DNA from: Mesostigma viride
Lineage: Eukaryota; Streptophyta; Mesostigmatophyceae; Mesostigmatales; Mesostigmataceae
Reading direction: 5' to 3'
Assembly: GCA_009746045.1 (NCBI GenBank)
Contig: RPFO01000542.1
Coordinates: forward strand, 424,978 to 486,977
DNA: 62,000 nucleotides
Shown here: in pieces, positions 28,504 to 37,205 of the stretch
How positions within the stretch are numbered: the first letter of the stretch is position 1
How the letters are laid out: every line of letters begins with the position of its first letter
Position numbers and translations under genes: made by a program
Notes under the pieces: model-generated
The model's input: the letters and a program-made list of their open reading frames with translations, nothing else
The model's database searches: none
Told to the model about the DNA's origin: nothing

Positions 28504-28842
28504 ATGGGGAAGATCAAGAAAAGAACGCGCACACACAAAATGAAGGGGAACTGCGTGATACGCACTCCGCCCGCCTTCGTGGACATCGACGCGATGCACG
28601 AAAACCGACTAAGGATGCCGGACGCGTTCTGGCAAGTCGGCGCACGGAACGCCGCGAGAACACCGGCGCCGACGGCGATACCGCGAGCCCGGAATAACAA
28701 GAGGCCGTACCCTCTCGGCATCGACGATCCGAGCAAGCGATTGCCGGACGGGTTCTGGGAAGTCGGAGGGCGAACGGCGAAGAGGATACGAGGAGGTTCT
28801 CACCTGACCCGATCGTGCCCTTTTGCGAGGACCTGGGCGTGA
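28504..28842 (+). CDS. Leader-like basic protein with FW repeat; may be the N-terminus of the HNH protein
   Basis: 112 residues. Begins KIKKRTRTHKMKGN, a weak copy of the shared leader, and has an internal repeat, RMPDAFWQVGARNAAR and RLPDGFWEVGGRTAKR. The frame ends 41 bp before the HNH start. A single added base anywhere near 28765-28800 would run it straight into the HNH frame, the same sign of change needed at other broken genes here. So this may be one 363-residue leader-HNH protein rather than two genes. Confidence 0.5.
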   Translation: MGKIKKRTRTHKMKGNCVIRTPPAFVDIDAMHENRLRMPDAFWQVGARNAARTPAPTAIPRARNNKRPYPLGIDDPSKRLPDGFWEVGGRTAKRIRGGSHLTRSCPFARTWA

Positions 28843-28883
28843 CGGCTCCTCGCAATAAATCTGATCCGATACGTAAGTGCATC

Positions 28884-29594
28884 ATGGAGCAGGAGGTCCG
28901 AAAAATCAACAAGGAGGTGAGGTACACGCGGGGGAAGGCGGGTAAGCCTTACGTGCCGATATCCCTGTCGAAGGCGAGGACGCTTTGGAACGACAAGTGC
29001 GCCGACTGCGGTCGCCCCATCCACTTTCGGAAGGGGTCGCGATGGAAGACCGACGTGAACAATTTCGTGCATCGCGCCATCCTCAGCTACCCGCGGTGGA
29101 GATGGACGTGCTTTCCGTGCAGCGAAACGCCTCTGAAGAAGCTCAAGGAACGACTGAGGGCCGCTCGACTGGAAATGGCGAGCAGGGGCATACGCGTGCC
29201 GCACCCGCCACTGAACCCCGGGTCTCAACGCGGGATCATGCGGCCGGACTGGGCGGACCCGAAACTGTGGGACTACGTCAAGGAACGTGCCGTCGCCGCG
29301 AACCATCGCATGCGGGCGGACGGCATCAAGCCGTGTTTCGGACAGAAAGAGGTCGAGGACATCTACAAACGGTACGTCCGAAACCCCCGGTGTTGCATCT
29401 GTAAGACGAGTTTCGTCGGAAAAAACATGCACTCGGGCGACACTATGTCCCTGGACCGCATCAACCCTCTGGATCGCAGGTATTGCGGGAACGTCCGCCT
29501 GACGTGCCACGATTGCAACAATTCCAAGCGGGTCGAAGACCAACTCGTCATCACGCTGCAACGACTCAGAAACGCAGGGACACGATCCCGTTGA
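28884..29594 (+). CDS. HNH endonuclease with zinc ribbons
   Basis: 236 residues from ATG 28884. CXXC pairs at C39/C42 and C76/C79 form one zinc site. The C-terminal HNH core is CCICK near 170, SLDRINPLDRRYCGN (D191, N203), then CHDCNNSK (C208, C211, N212). The catalytic HNH site normally uses the His/Asp before Arg-Ile and the Asn; here Asp191 is in place. Such nucleases in giant viruses are often homing or recombination enzymes. The frame is open upstream to at least 28785, in line with a possible fusion to 28504-28842. Confidence 0.85.
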   Translation: MEQEVRKINKEVRYTRGKAGKPYVPISLSKARTLWNDKCADCGRPIHFRKGSRWKTDVNNFVHRAILSYPRWRWTCFPCSETPLKKLKERLRAARLEMASRGIRVPHPPLNPGSQRGIMRPDWADPKLWDYVKERAVAANHRMRADGIKPCFGQKEVEDIYKRYVRNPRCCICKTSFVGKNMHSGDTMSLDRINPLDRRYCGNVRLTCHDCNNSKRVEDQLVITLQRLRNAGTRSR

Positions 29595-30018
29595 TCACTC
29601 GCCTCACCATCATGTCCGCGGCGACGATGTCGTTCCCCGTCGCCCCGCGGACCACCGACATGAGCGAACCGGAAACCCGGCGACCGTGTTTGTACAGGTC
29701 CTTGGACGAGAGCGGGACCAATTCGATAGGATCTCCGACTCGCGCGATGCCGAAATACGCCAACGACGCCGCGTCGGCCACTCTCAACCGTATACCCCGT
29801 TGCGCGCTCCGTGCGGACGGCAGTGTGATGACCAGAAGTCGCGAACGACCTTCCATGCTCGCCTTGTGCAGTCGTCCTAACGTCGTGGTCAACGCCGTGG
29901 TCAGGGCGTCTCGAAATCCCGACCACGCCCCCTCGCAAATCCACGAGCTATCCGGTCTCTTCACGCTCACCGTCTTCGATATCCGAGCCGACAAACTGAT
30001 CGTCTTGCGCGTGTCCAT
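29566..30018 (-). CDS. Protein of unknown function
   Basis: 150 residues from ATG 30018. Globular composition (LGRLHKASMEGRSRLLVITL, IRLRVADAASLAYFGIARVG). Overlaps the HNH end by 29 bp tail to tail and is divergent from 30051. Not recognised. Confidence 0.55.
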   Translation of the reverse strand: MDTRKTISLSARISKTVSVKRPDSSWICEGAWSGFRDALTTALTTTLGRLHKASMEGRSRLLVITLPSARSAQRGIRLRVADAASLAYFGIARVGDPIELVPLSSKDLYKHGRRVSGSLMSVVRGATGNDIVAADMMVRRVINGIVSLRF

Positions 30019-30050
30019 AAATATTCGCGGCGAGTTTATATGAAGGCGAG

Positions 30051-30728
30051 ATGAGCTTCGAGACGGTGGGCGAGTATTTATCTTGCAAAAAGGATCCAAA
30101 AGACGTCACGAAGTTCGTAGTATGTTGGAAGACCTTTGCCAAGTTCTTTTCGGTATTGGCTATCATCGTGGCGATCGTCGTGTTAGTCTACATGCTCTCC
30201 CGAAAATCGAAGGCAAAAGGTTGGTGGGGATCGGCGCCGTTCGTTCCCGAACATACGAACAAAACGTTCAACCTAGAAGACGTCAGGCGTATGGCGGACC
30301 TCGGCATCACGAGCTCCGGGATTTTCCACGTGGCGGTGAGAAGCGGCGAGGACGGACGTCCCTCCGAGTACCTCCCTTTTTACAACACGGATTGGATGAT
30401 CGACACCGACGGAAACCCCGCGGCAAAAGCGGAGTACGAACTGTTGGAATCTTGGGGCTTTGGGACTGGCGACTTGAAGAGGGCGGACCCTCCGAGTAAT
30501 TGGCATTCCATCGCCGATTTGCCGATATACGCCAAAAAGGACGACGCCATGAAACCTTTACTTGAACTGATACCCTTATACCCGAGGAAGTGTAAGTTCA
30601 TCTCTCACAAGGGCGTGAGCGTCGTGGGGCAAATCCGGGATAGCGGCAAGCCGATCATGTACGCATTCTTCGTGCCGGAACTGGAATCGAACCTCCGGGC
30701 GCCCACCGGCTACATGAAAATTGACTAG
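30051..30728 (+). CDS. Single-pass membrane protein, family M member
   Basis: 225 residues. A membrane segment at about 31-50 (FFSVLAIIVAIVVLVYML) is followed by RKSKAK and a 170-residue ectodomain (VRRMADLGITSSGIFHVAVR, PFYNTDWMIDTDGNP). Shares size and layout with 27663-28283. A TTTATATGA box ends 7 bp before the ATG. Likely a membrane or envelope protein; function unknown. Confidence 0.7.
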   Translation: MSFETVGEYLSCKKDPKDVTKFVVCWKTFAKFFSVLAIIVAIVVLVYMLSRKSKAKGWWGSAPFVPEHTNKTFNLEDVRRMADLGITSSGIFHVAVRSGEDGRPSEYLPFYNTDWMIDTDGNPAAKAEYELLESWGFGTGDLKRADPPSNWHSIADLPIYAKKDDAMKPLLELIPLYPRKCKFISHKGVSVVGQIRDSGKPIMYAFFVPELESNLRAPTGYMKID

Positions 30729-30752
30729 TGCTTAGTATAGATAGCGTTCACG

Positions 30753-31358
30753 ATGGGGTTATGCGGCTACCAAGTCTCCTCATTTTTCGCCGTGGTGTTC
30801 GTCGCATTTACGATATACGGAGGCGTAAGTCTGCACAACGATAAGAAATTGAACGAGGAACGGATGAAAGGAACGAATCGCAAAAAAATCGCGGGGACGG
30901 TGCGGCGAGTTGAGAAGGGAGCCACGGACGACGACCTGGTGGAACCGCTTAAGGCGCGCGTTTACACTGTCGATGTGGACTGGACTCACAATGGCCAGAT
31001 GAACACGGTGAAGGTGCAGATGTTCGGGAATGTGGAGGCGGGAGACATAGTGGACCTCTACTACGATCCCCAGGGCGACCCCATGATCGTCGCGAGCTCT
31101 CCGGCCGAGCAACGGAAGGCGAAGATCATGAAGTGGGTGACCGGCACGTGCGCGGCGCTGAGCGCCATTCTGATGCTGCTCTCCTTGGCACTATACACGA
31201 AGACGAGACCCGCGTGCGCGACTACCGACAACCGCTCCTCCCTGGGGGACACCACGGCCCACCCCAATAACTGGTTCACGCGGTTCGCCCACCCGGTTGA
31301 AGAGTTAACGGACCTCCGCTCAATCCCCACGGCACGTGGAGAGAACGCGGGCGAATAA
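30753..31358 (+). CDS. DUF3592-like two-span membrane protein
   Basis: 201 residues. A hydrophobic segment near residues 8-26, then a beta-rich stretch (ARVYTVDVDWTHNGQMNTVK, GDIVDLYYDPQGDPMI), then a second span (GTCAALSAILMLLSLALY). The middle resembles DUF3592 proteins, where a soluble beta domain sits between membrane helices. 24 bp after the 30051 gene, same strand. Role unknown. Confidence 0.65.
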   Translation: MGLCGYQVSSFFAVVFVAFTIYGGVSLHNDKKLNEERMKGTNRKKIAGTVRRVEKGATDDDLVEPLKARVYTVDVDWTHNGQMNTVKVQMFGNVEAGDIVDLYYDPQGDPMIVASSPAEQRKAKIMKWVTGTCAALSAILMLLSLALYTKTRPACATTDNRSSLGDTTAHPNNWFTRFAHPVEELTDLRSIPTARGENAGE

Positions 31359-31988
31359 TCCCGACATCGCGATCGACATCCCATTGCTTGCATTCGTCAC
31401 TTGAAAACCATATTGCTTATAATAATCAACGAGTCGCAAGTTATCCTCTACGCTGCAGACCATCTTTCGCATCGAGTCTAATGACACGTCTTTCTTCTTC
31501 TTCATGTTCGCTAGCGTTTCCGGAAACTTCCGGAGGAACGTCGCGCATTGTCGCGCCGAGTACTCGCGGTACGCCTTCCCGCCGCGACAGACGCCGCCTC
31601 CCGCGAGCAAGGTGACCCGCGCGGTATTCGCGTTCCTCAGCCCCCGTCTCAACCTTCGGAGCGCGATGCACAACAATTGCTTGCCGACGCCTCGGAAGGC
31701 CTCCTTCTCGGTCGCGGAACTCACGCGGTAGTACTCCCTGGACCGGACCTTGAACCAGGACAAGTGCAGGGAGTTTGGCCCGCTCTTTTTGAGGTACACG
31801 TACGCGAAACCTCTGGGACCCCACCCGTGACTCTTCAGGTACCGGGTGAGTCTCGAGTCGTAGCCGGACGGGAACGGCACCGTGACCTCTATGGCGGACG
31901 GGTTGTCCGAGGCGACGGAGACGGACGCGAACAACGGGAACGAGCGTCCGCCCAACGAGATGGAACGCTGCAAGTCTACGACGGGCAT
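31320..31988 (-). CDS. GNAT-like protein, paralogue of 40442-41377
   Basis: 222 residues. Shares with the 40442-41377 protein a core G-x-G-K-x-L/I helix (FRGVGKQLLCIALRRL), a strand with V-x-L-x-A (ARVTLLAGGG) and the end segment NLRLVDYYKQYGFQV. This order resembles GNAT acetyltransferases: acetyl-CoA loop, then a late beta strand with Tyr-Tyr-x-x-x-G-F. I infer the fold; substrate unknown. The 3' end overlaps 30753-31358 by 39 bp. Confidence 0.55.
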   Translation of the reverse strand: MPVVDLQRSISLGGRSFPLFASVSVASDNPSAIEVTVPFPSGYDSRLTRYLKSHGWGPRGFAYVYLKKSGPNSLHLSWFKVRSREYYRVSSATEKEAFRGVGKQLLCIALRRLRRGLRNANTARVTLLAGGGVCRGGKAYREYSARQCATFLRKFPETLANMKKKKDVSLDSMRKMVCSVEDNLRLVDYYKQYGFQVTNASNGMSIAMSGLFARVLSTCRGD

Positions 31989-32050
31989 GGCATCTACTGT
32001 GGGGTCTTAAAATATTCGCCGAGTGCGTCCCCGCCTCGCCGTTTAAAATA

Positions 32051-32713
32051 ATGTCGGCAGACATCGGGACCGCGCGAATGAAACCGACGGCGTTCAAGAG
32101 ACCCGCTTTTTATTTCCAAACCAAAACCCCCTCGCCCGACGAGGTCTTCTTCCCCTTCGTCGACCCGACCGTGGACTCTCCTTTCCAATTCTTCACCCCC
32201 ACCGCCGAGCGCATCACGCACGTCCGCGCCACCCCGGCGGACGGATCCTGCTTCTTCCACGCCATCTGCCTCCAAAGGGCGATGAGGGAGGGGATGACGG
32301 TCACGGCGAGGGACGTCGCGAGGATGTCGAGCAACCTCCGGCGCCGCGTCCGCGAATCGTCGCCGATGTTCCTTCCTTCGCTGCCCATCTACTTACGCGA
32401 AGGAGTGGAGGAGACGCTGAAGGACCGCGAGTGGGCCGAGGAGGGCACCGTCTGGCTTACCGCCAAGTACCTGCAGACGGACATCTACGTCGTGGGGGTC
32501 CACTACGAGGACCGCAGACCGTACTTCGTGTGGCTCAAAACGCCGTGCGGCGTCCCGCAAGGCGCCAGCAACCAGCCTTACATCCTCTTCTGGAACGGCC
32601 ACGACCATTTCAGCTGTCTGGTGACGGAATCGGACGTCCGTTCAGGACGAAGGGCGTTCTCGGGGGGGCGGCTCGGACCGGAGCCGGCACCGAGGAGATG
32701 CATGTCGGTCTAA
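32051..32713 (+). CDS. OTU-family cysteine protease (deubiquitinase-like)
   Basis: 220 residues. PADGSCFFHAICLQ places the catalytic Asp64-Gly-Ser-Cys67. The later WNGHDHFSCLV supplies the general-base His186 after the aromatic strand YILFW. Length and spacing match viral OTU domains, which remove ubiquitin or ubiquitin-like tags from host or viral proteins. Catalytic residues appear intact. It fits with the F-box-like proteins elsewhere in the window, implying manipulation of host ubiquitin pathways (inference). The end overlaps the convergent endonuclease gene by about 70 bp. Confidence 0.85.
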   Translation: MSADIGTARMKPTAFKRPAFYFQTKTPSPDEVFFPFVDPTVDSPFQFFTPTAERITHVRATPADGSCFFHAICLQRAMREGMTVTARDVARMSSNLRRRVRESSPMFLPSLPIYLREGVEETLKDREWAEEGTVWLTAKYLQTDIYVVGVHYEDRRPYFVWLKTPCGVPQGASNQPYILFWNGHDHFSCLVTESDVRSGRRAFSGGRLGPEPAPRRCMSV

Positions 32714-33190
32714 CAGGGAGGCGGGGAACTCGAGCGCCGGCGGCTCCCTCCCGTCGTCTTCGCACTCCCACCTCGTCTCCAGGAGGTATCCGAGGCCGCG
32801 GATCTGCATTTCCCGCCACTTCGTCCTCATGTACACCTCCATGTTCGTGACGCCTTTCGCGGGATGGACGCCGAACAGCGGGTACACGTCCGGGTTCGCG
32901 TGATAGTAGTCCCCGTGATACTCGAACACCGTGGGGGGCGTCGTGTCGGAAGTGAACCCGTCCACCGGGATCCGGTACCCCGCTCTCGTCCGCAGCACGA
33001 CCTCGCCCCCGTTGAAGGCGTGACGAATCCGGACCCCCCTGTCCCTCGCCACCGCTTCCAGCCACTTGATGGACTTGGGCAGCTCGTCCTCGTCACGGGG
33101 CGCCGACCTCTTCGCGAGGCAGCAAGGTCTCCCTCGCAGTTCTCGAGACCACCTGCTCGCAAAACGGGCGGTGACAAGGCCAATCGACAT
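32642..33190 (-). CDS. Restriction-endonuclease-like nuclease domain protein
   Basis: 182 residues. The core is RAGYRIPVDGFTSDTTPP, then VFEYHGDYYHANPDVYP and a Lys-containing helix. The pattern D-G...F-E-x-H-G-x-x-x-H recalls Vsr-like and giant-virus restriction-fold endonucleases, with the acidic residues and His as probable metal ligands. The first 40 residues overlap the end of the MYND gene in another frame. They look less natural, so the real start may be internal or the two ORFs may be one gene. Confidence 0.6.
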   Translation of the reverse strand: MSIGLVTARFASRWSRELRGRPCCLAKRSAPRDEDELPKSIKWLEAVARDRGVRIRHAFNGGEVVLRTRAGYRIPVDGFTSDTTPPTVFEYHGDYYHANPDVYPLFGVHPAKGVTNMEVYMRTKWREMQIRGLGYLLETRWECEDDGREPPALEFPASLLDRHASPRCRLRSEPPPRERPSS

Positions 33191-33494
33191 ACTGACAGCC
33201 TCGGCCGCAATACCTCGCGATCAGGCACGACCCGCACCGCTTCTTACGGCCTCTCGGCATCTCCGCGCGACACACCAGACATTGACGTTCCGTGATGGAG
33301 AACAGCGCGTTCAGCAGCTCGTTGTAATCGAAGCAGCAGTCCGACTTGCGACAACGCACGACCACCTCCGTGTTCCTCCCGCGTCCCGGTTTCGCTCGAA
33401 AAAGCCAATACCGGTCCGTCTCGCCCGTAAGCTGCAGACACTCGGTCTCCGGCGGGTCTGACGACACCTCCTCCTCTCCTCTCTCCTCCTCCAT
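33093..33494 (-). CDS. MYND zinc finger protein, possibly joined to the downstream endonuclease
   Basis: 133 residues. A complete MYND finger closes the protein: CLVC, RCGSC, ARYCGRGCQYVDWPCHRPFC. All seven Cys and the His are in the standard spacing. The first 80 residues (ending FDYNELLNALFSITERQ) may be a small separate domain. Joining to the endonuclease frame needs loss of one base or gain of two, unlike the other breaks in this window, so two separate genes remain possible. A GGTATAAAA box lies 31 bp upstream of the start on the coding strand. Confidence 0.75.
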   Translation of the reverse strand: MEEERGEEEVSSDPPETECLQLTGETDRYWLFRAKPGRGRNTEVVVRCRKSDCCFDYNELLNALFSITERQCLVCRAEMPRGRKKRCGSCLIARYCGRGCQYVDWPCHRPFCEQVVSRTARETLLPREEVGAP

Positions 33495-33629
33495 GGTAAA
33501 GCGAGGAAACGTCGCCGTCTCCGCCTTTTATACCCGATGCCACACGCTCCCCCCACACACGAGGGAGAGCGACGTGGACGGATCATCCAATGACACGCGC
33601 GTCACGACGACAACCGTGACGCGGCGAGG

Positions 33630-34421
33630 TCACGCGTATTCGCGTATCCACCGCCGGAGCTCCTGCTCGTTGACCGAGCTGAAATCCAGGAGGCGGTCGC
33701 GCGTCTGGAACGCGTCCATGAGGTCGTACAGCATCGACGAGTCCCTCTCCGTCAGCGTCTCCCCGTCCTCGAGCGATTCCAACATGCGGTTCATCTCGTT
33801 TTCCAGGTGCCCGAGCGTCAAAGGTCCCACCAGCGTGTCGCCCCGTCCCACGATCGCGTCGCCCGCGTACAGTCTCCTCTCCACCCAGTCCAGCATGAAT
33901 AAAAACATCCACTCGAACATCGACAACTCTTCCCAGTCGCGCATGGCCAGCCGCACCCCGTTCCTGCGCCTCGACAACTCCGAGGGCCTCACTCCGAACG
34001 GCCCCCTCGGACGCCTCGCGTACCCCCTCTGGTTCTCGGAACGCCGCCTCAACTCGCGCATGGCGGTCTCCGGGTCGTTCGGGGAGAACCCTTCCGCGTG
34101 CATCCTGCTCGCCAGTTCCGCCGACATCGTCATCACGCGGTCCGGGACGTACCTGGGCACGTCGGCCACGATCGCGAAGGGGTCGCTCTCCATGGCCCTG
34201 TAGACCGGCTCCAACACGTCGAACATCTCCACGCTGTTCCGGATCCGCCTCGGCTCCACTCCTCGCGTGAACTCGGACTCGGCGAAGTACGGACGCACCA
34301 ACGTGTTCTCGATCATCTCGTCTTGCGACGTGTCCCGGGCACCGGGCGGCAATGACCACGGCTGGACGGACGACAGAGCCCTGGACATCGCCCCCCCTCG
34401 CACCCTGTGACACTTGTTCAT
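33630..34421 (-). CDS. Helical protein with short leader-like N-terminus
   Basis: 263 residues. Starts NKCHRVRGGAMSRAL, a very short version of the leader box (RGG for RAG). The body is rich in Glu/Arg/Met helices (AMRDWEELSMFEWMFLFMLD, MLYDLMDAFQTRDRLLDFSS). No family recognised. Divergent from 34480-35505; the 58-bp spacer holds the near-palindrome GCGCGAAATATTCGCGCGC. Confidence 0.75.
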   Translation of the reverse strand: MNKCHRVRGGAMSRALSSVQPWSLPPGARDTSQDEMIENTLVRPYFAESEFTRGVEPRRIRNSVEMFDVLEPVYRAMESDPFAIVADVPRYVPDRVMTMSAELASRMHAEGFSPNDPETAMRELRRRSENQRGYARRPRGPFGVRPSELSRRRNGVRLAMRDWEELSMFEWMFLFMLDWVERRLYAGDAIVGRGDTLVGPLTLGHLENEMNRMLESLEDGETLTERDSSMLYDLMDAFQTRDRLLDFSSVNEQELRRWIREYA

Positions 34422-34439
34422 GGCGCTGCTTACTTACAC

Positions 34440-34447
34440 GCGCGAAA
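34440..34447. promoter_or_regulatory. E2F-like octamer GCGCGAAA in a bidirectional promoter
   Basis: Matches TTTSSCGC on the minus strand and forms half of a near-palindrome (34439-34457) between two divergent leader-type genes. ATTAGTAG follows, a word also seen before other starts (ATTTTTAGTAG at 35515-35525, CTAGTAG at 38838-38844). Confidence 0.4.
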
Positions 34448-34479
34448 TATTCGCGCGCATTAGTAGAAACACGTCCGCC

Positions 34480-35505
34480 ATGGCGGTCAAACGACCCCAC
34501 ACCAAAGCGCGCGGGAATAAAACGAAGGGTACGCGGCGTCACGCGGTGAAGGCCGGGGAGGCGTCGGGAAGTCGGGACGCGCGCGCGGACGGGAACGGCG
34601 CATTGATGCAACTCAAGGGGCTGCCATTGAGCCGGATCATGAGCTTCCTCGGAGAAGGAGACCTCGTGAATCTGGGACTCGCCAACAAGGCGTATCTGAG
34701 AGAGACCTTGGAACACCGGCTGGACGAGGCGACGAGAAAGGCCAACGAAAACAGGGAGACGGTGGTTCGACTGGACGAACCGCTTAAACGCGCCCAACGG
34801 GAGCAGGAGGTAGCAGAAATAGACCACTGGGAGTCTTTTTTGCCCGAAGATAGCCCCGAATACGTGGAAGCGCAAGATCGCCATAATTTTTGGAACGACC
34901 AAGTCCGCAAAATTTCGGCTCTCAAAACCCCCGCGTACGTCGGCTGGTATCGCAACCTCGGGAAAAAACAGCTACTAGAAGAACAGCTGGGCATCCCGCG
35001 CCTCGTCCCGCGACCCATGGGTCCGCTCCCACGACCTCTCCCGTCGACACACTCGCAATACAGAACGTATTTGCTCAACACGACGATTCCGGGAGGGGCC
35101 GTGGTGGACCACCGCCACAATCCGATAGCGACTCCTCCCAACGTTCGCGCAGAATTGGTCGACCATTTAAGATTCTACGACGAGACCGTCGACCAGAACA
35201 AGCGGGAATTCCAAAGGGTCGCGGCGTGGCGAAAGAGAATGGCCAATACGAGGGGGCGACTCGCGAAAGATCTCGTCGATCCGCCTCGGCCCTGGACCGC
35301 GGCGGAGAGGAGGTCCATCCGCGCAATGATCGATAATATCGACAGGCATGTCTCGGGCGAGGCGACCAGGGGACACGGGAACGACCCCGTACCCCCGTAC
35401 AGCGAAGCGCAGTGGCGGTTGCTCGAATCCGCCGGAAGAAACGCGCGCATGCAGGACATCTTGAGACGGTACGACGCGAACCCCGCCGGCGGCGTGGTGG
35501 GATGA
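34480..35505 (+). CDS. Leader-bearing F-box-like protein
   Basis: 341 residues. The leader is basic to KGTRRHAVKAGEASG. An F-box-like motif follows at about residues 43-80 (LKGLPLSRIMSFLGEGDLVN, then LGLANKAYLRETL): Leu-Pro, a spaced helix, Leu/Val positions. F-boxes bind Skp1 and recruit SCF ubiquitin ligases. The remaining 260 residues are Arg/Glu/Pro-rich without a recognised substrate-binding repeat. Start choice is supported by the leader and by the upstream palindrome. Confidence 0.7.
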   Translation: MAVKRPHTKARGNKTKGTRRHAVKAGEASGSRDARADGNGALMQLKGLPLSRIMSFLGEGDLVNLGLANKAYLRETLEHRLDEATRKANENRETVVRLDEPLKRAQREQEVAEIDHWESFLPEDSPEYVEAQDRHNFWNDQVRKISALKTPAYVGWYRNLGKKQLLEEQLGIPRLVPRPMGPLPRPLPSTHSQYRTYLLNTTIPGGAVVDHRHNPIATPPNVRAELVDHLRFYDETVDQNKREFQRVAAWRKRMANTRGRLAKDLVDPPRPWTAAERRSIRAMIDNIDRHVSGEATRGHGNDPVPPYSEAQWRLLESAGRNARMQDILRRYDANPAGGVVG

Positions 35506-35545
35506 ACATCGCGATATTTTTAGTAGTATGTCTTTATAAAACGCC

Positions 35546-36033
35546 ATGCCTGCGAAAAAGGGAGCCACCAAAAGGAGAAAGATCGCGAAACCGCCCAAGC
35601 GTCGCGCCACCAAGCCGGCCGGGCGCGGGAGGAGGACCCACCGCGTGAGGGCCGACGGCGGCGAAGTGGTCGACCCGCCCCTCCCGGGGCACCCCCCGCG
35701 CGCGCGGAGGGCGGGAGGCGGCCGGCCGCGAGGAGGCGAGCCGCGAGGTCGCGGCCACCGGTCGGCGAATTGGAGCACGTGGGCGACGACGGACAGATGT
35801 CCGAATCGGTCGAGCCCGGATTCCTCTTTCAGCCGCGGGTCAGGCCCTTGATCGTGGGGCCGGGCGCCCCCATCCCTAACTGGCTCGCCGTCTCAATGAT
35901 CATGAACCCGCGTCCGCCGTCCAGCGTGGAGGACTCGAGGGACGACAAAATAATCACGGAAGAGGATATGCGCGCCCACCGCACGAGGCTTTTGAACTCC
36001 GATAACCCTAATGATCGCAACGAAGTGCGCTGA
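35546..36033 (+). CDS. Leader-bearing small protein (one apparent frameshift)
   Basis: The start frame gives a Lys/Arg-rich leader ending GRRTHRVRADGGEVVDPP, but then runs into meaningless Gly/Arg/Pro text. One added C in the run at 35692-35697 moves it into the frame ending 36033, which reads naturally (ELEHVGDDGQMSESVEPGFL, SVEDSRDDKIITEEDM). The joined length is about 162 residues. A TTTATAAAA box ends 4 bp before the ATG. Function unknown. Confidence 0.65.
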
Positions 36034-36079
36034 ACCCGAACCTCCCTTTCTTCGCGTCCGTATTACGAGAGCCGGTCAG

Positions 36080-36196
36080 ATGGAGGACGACCGTCGTCCC
36101 TTCGAGACCGCGGCGGAGACGTTCCGCGCGTGCGTCGTGGCCGTCGTCCACAGCTGGCTCGCGTGGGCCTGCGAGCGGGCCACGTGGACGCACTAG
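36080..36196 (+). CDS. Very small ORF, tentative
   Basis: 38 residues with a hydrophobic middle (FRACVVAVVHSWLAWAC). Squeezed between the end of 35546-36033 and the convergent 36193-36762. Could be a micro-membrane protein or chance; no further support. Confidence 0.2.
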   Translation: MEDDRRPFETAAETFRACVVAVVHSWLAWACERATWTH

Positions 36197-36762
36197 AGCC
36201 CTCGAGCGCGTCTCTCTCTCGCCATCCGGATCCTGCGTTCTTCTTCGTCGTGTCTCGCCCTGATCGCCCTGCTCTGGGCCCCCCTCTCCCGCCTCTCCCA
36301 ACGCTCCATCCTCCTCCTCAGCCAATACGCGTGTCCCGCCGCGGACCGCAACGCGGCAAGGGCCTCCATCGGCGAGTGCGCCGCAAACGCCGCTCGGCGC
36401 CCGTTCTCCACGATCTGGTCCACCATGTTCTCGAACACCGGACGGTGCACTTGTCCTCGCCACGCTTCCGCGCGCCCTTCGCCTTCGTAGCTCGCCAGCC
36501 AGTCCCTCGGGCCGCGCAGGTGCGGGTCGTCTATCAGGTCCGCGTTCTCCACCGCCTCGATCCGCTCCTCCTCCAGCTCGTCCCGGAGTCGCTGTCGCTC
36601 CCTCTCGTCGTCCGACGTGTCGTGCACCCATCCGCTCCCCGTGTTGGCGACAGCCCTCCCGTCCCGCACCTTATGCTTGCGTCCGCGCGGCCGAGCGGTC
36701 TTTCTCCCGCTCTTGGCGGCGCGCTTCGTCCCTCGTGCGGCCGTCGCCGGTCGTCTCGTCAT
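36193..36762 (-). CDS. Leader-bearing helical protein
   Basis: 189 residues from ATG 36762. The N-terminal 30 residues are Arg/Lys/Ala/Thr-rich and end RGRKHKVRDGRAV, a divergent leader box. The body is a charged helix series (DDERERQRLRDELEEERIEA, VFENMVDQIVENGRRAAF). Long antisense frames across it lack this structure. The spacer to 36853 holds an E2F-like octamer. Confidence 0.7.
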   Translation of the reverse strand: MTRRPATAARGTKRAAKSGRKTARPRGRKHKVRDGRAVANTGSGWVHDTSDDERERQRLRDELEEERIEAVENADLIDDPHLRGPRDWLASYEGEGRAEAWRGQVHRPVFENMVDQIVENGRRAAFAAHSPMEALAALRSAAGHAYWLRRRMERWERRERGAQSRAIRARHDEEERRIRMARERRARGL

Positions 36763-36790
36763 GGTTACGATGTTATGCTGGCAGATTTTT

Positions 36791-36798
36791 TTTGGCGC
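36791..36798. promoter_or_regulatory. E2F-like octamer TTTGGCGC in a divergent promoter
   Basis: Lies in a T-run followed by GGCGCG, 29 bp from the start of 36193-36762 and 55 bp from 36853. TTTATAAG at 36833-36840 serves the rightward gene. Confidence 0.4.
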
Positions 36799-36852
36799 GT
36801 TCATCCGTTCGAAAAAATGCTCGCGGCACCATTTATAAGAGCCGGTGTCGCC

Positions 36853-37047
36853 ATGGGGAAGGACAAGCACACCAAGGGGAAGCAGCAGGGCCACAACCAG
36901 CAGCAACCGCAGCAGGCCGCCGCCGGAGGCGCGGAGGGCGACAAGGGACAGGCGCAACCGCCGCAGAACGGCAACAGGCCCGGCACGTCGGAGCCCGCGA
37001 GCGGGCCGTCGGGGGGCGGAGGCAACAAGAAGGGCGGGAGGAGGTGA
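36853..37047 (+). CDS. Small hydrophilic Gln/Gly-rich protein
   Basis: 64 residues, low complexity (KGKQQGHNQQQPQQAAAGGA, a Gly run, KKGGRR end). Supported by its own TATA-like box and position opposite a leader gene; probably disordered. Function unknown. Confidence 0.45.
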   Translation: MGKDKHTKGKQQGHNQQQPQQAAAGGAEGDKGQAQPPQNGNRPGTSEPASGPSGGGGNKKGGRR

Positions 37048-37205
37048 TCCCGCGTACCACGATCGATTCGTGTATCGTAATAATAACGATGAATTAATAA
37101 AAAATATTCGTCAAACAAAATTCATTTGCAAACAAACGTGCACGAACGAACAGCTAGCGATTCCTATTCCCGCGACGCGCGAACGCCCGCGACGTCCTGG
37201 CGCTC

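Noticed and set aside
33583-34902. A 439-codon minus-strand frame overlapping the 33630-34421 gene
   Set aside because: Arg/Val/Gly-rich shadow text without domains; the 33630-34421 frame has natural composition and a leader-like start.
36130-37047. A 305-codon plus-strand frame
   Set aside because: Antisense shadow of 36193-36762 joined to the frame of the small 36853 gene. I kept only 36853-37047.
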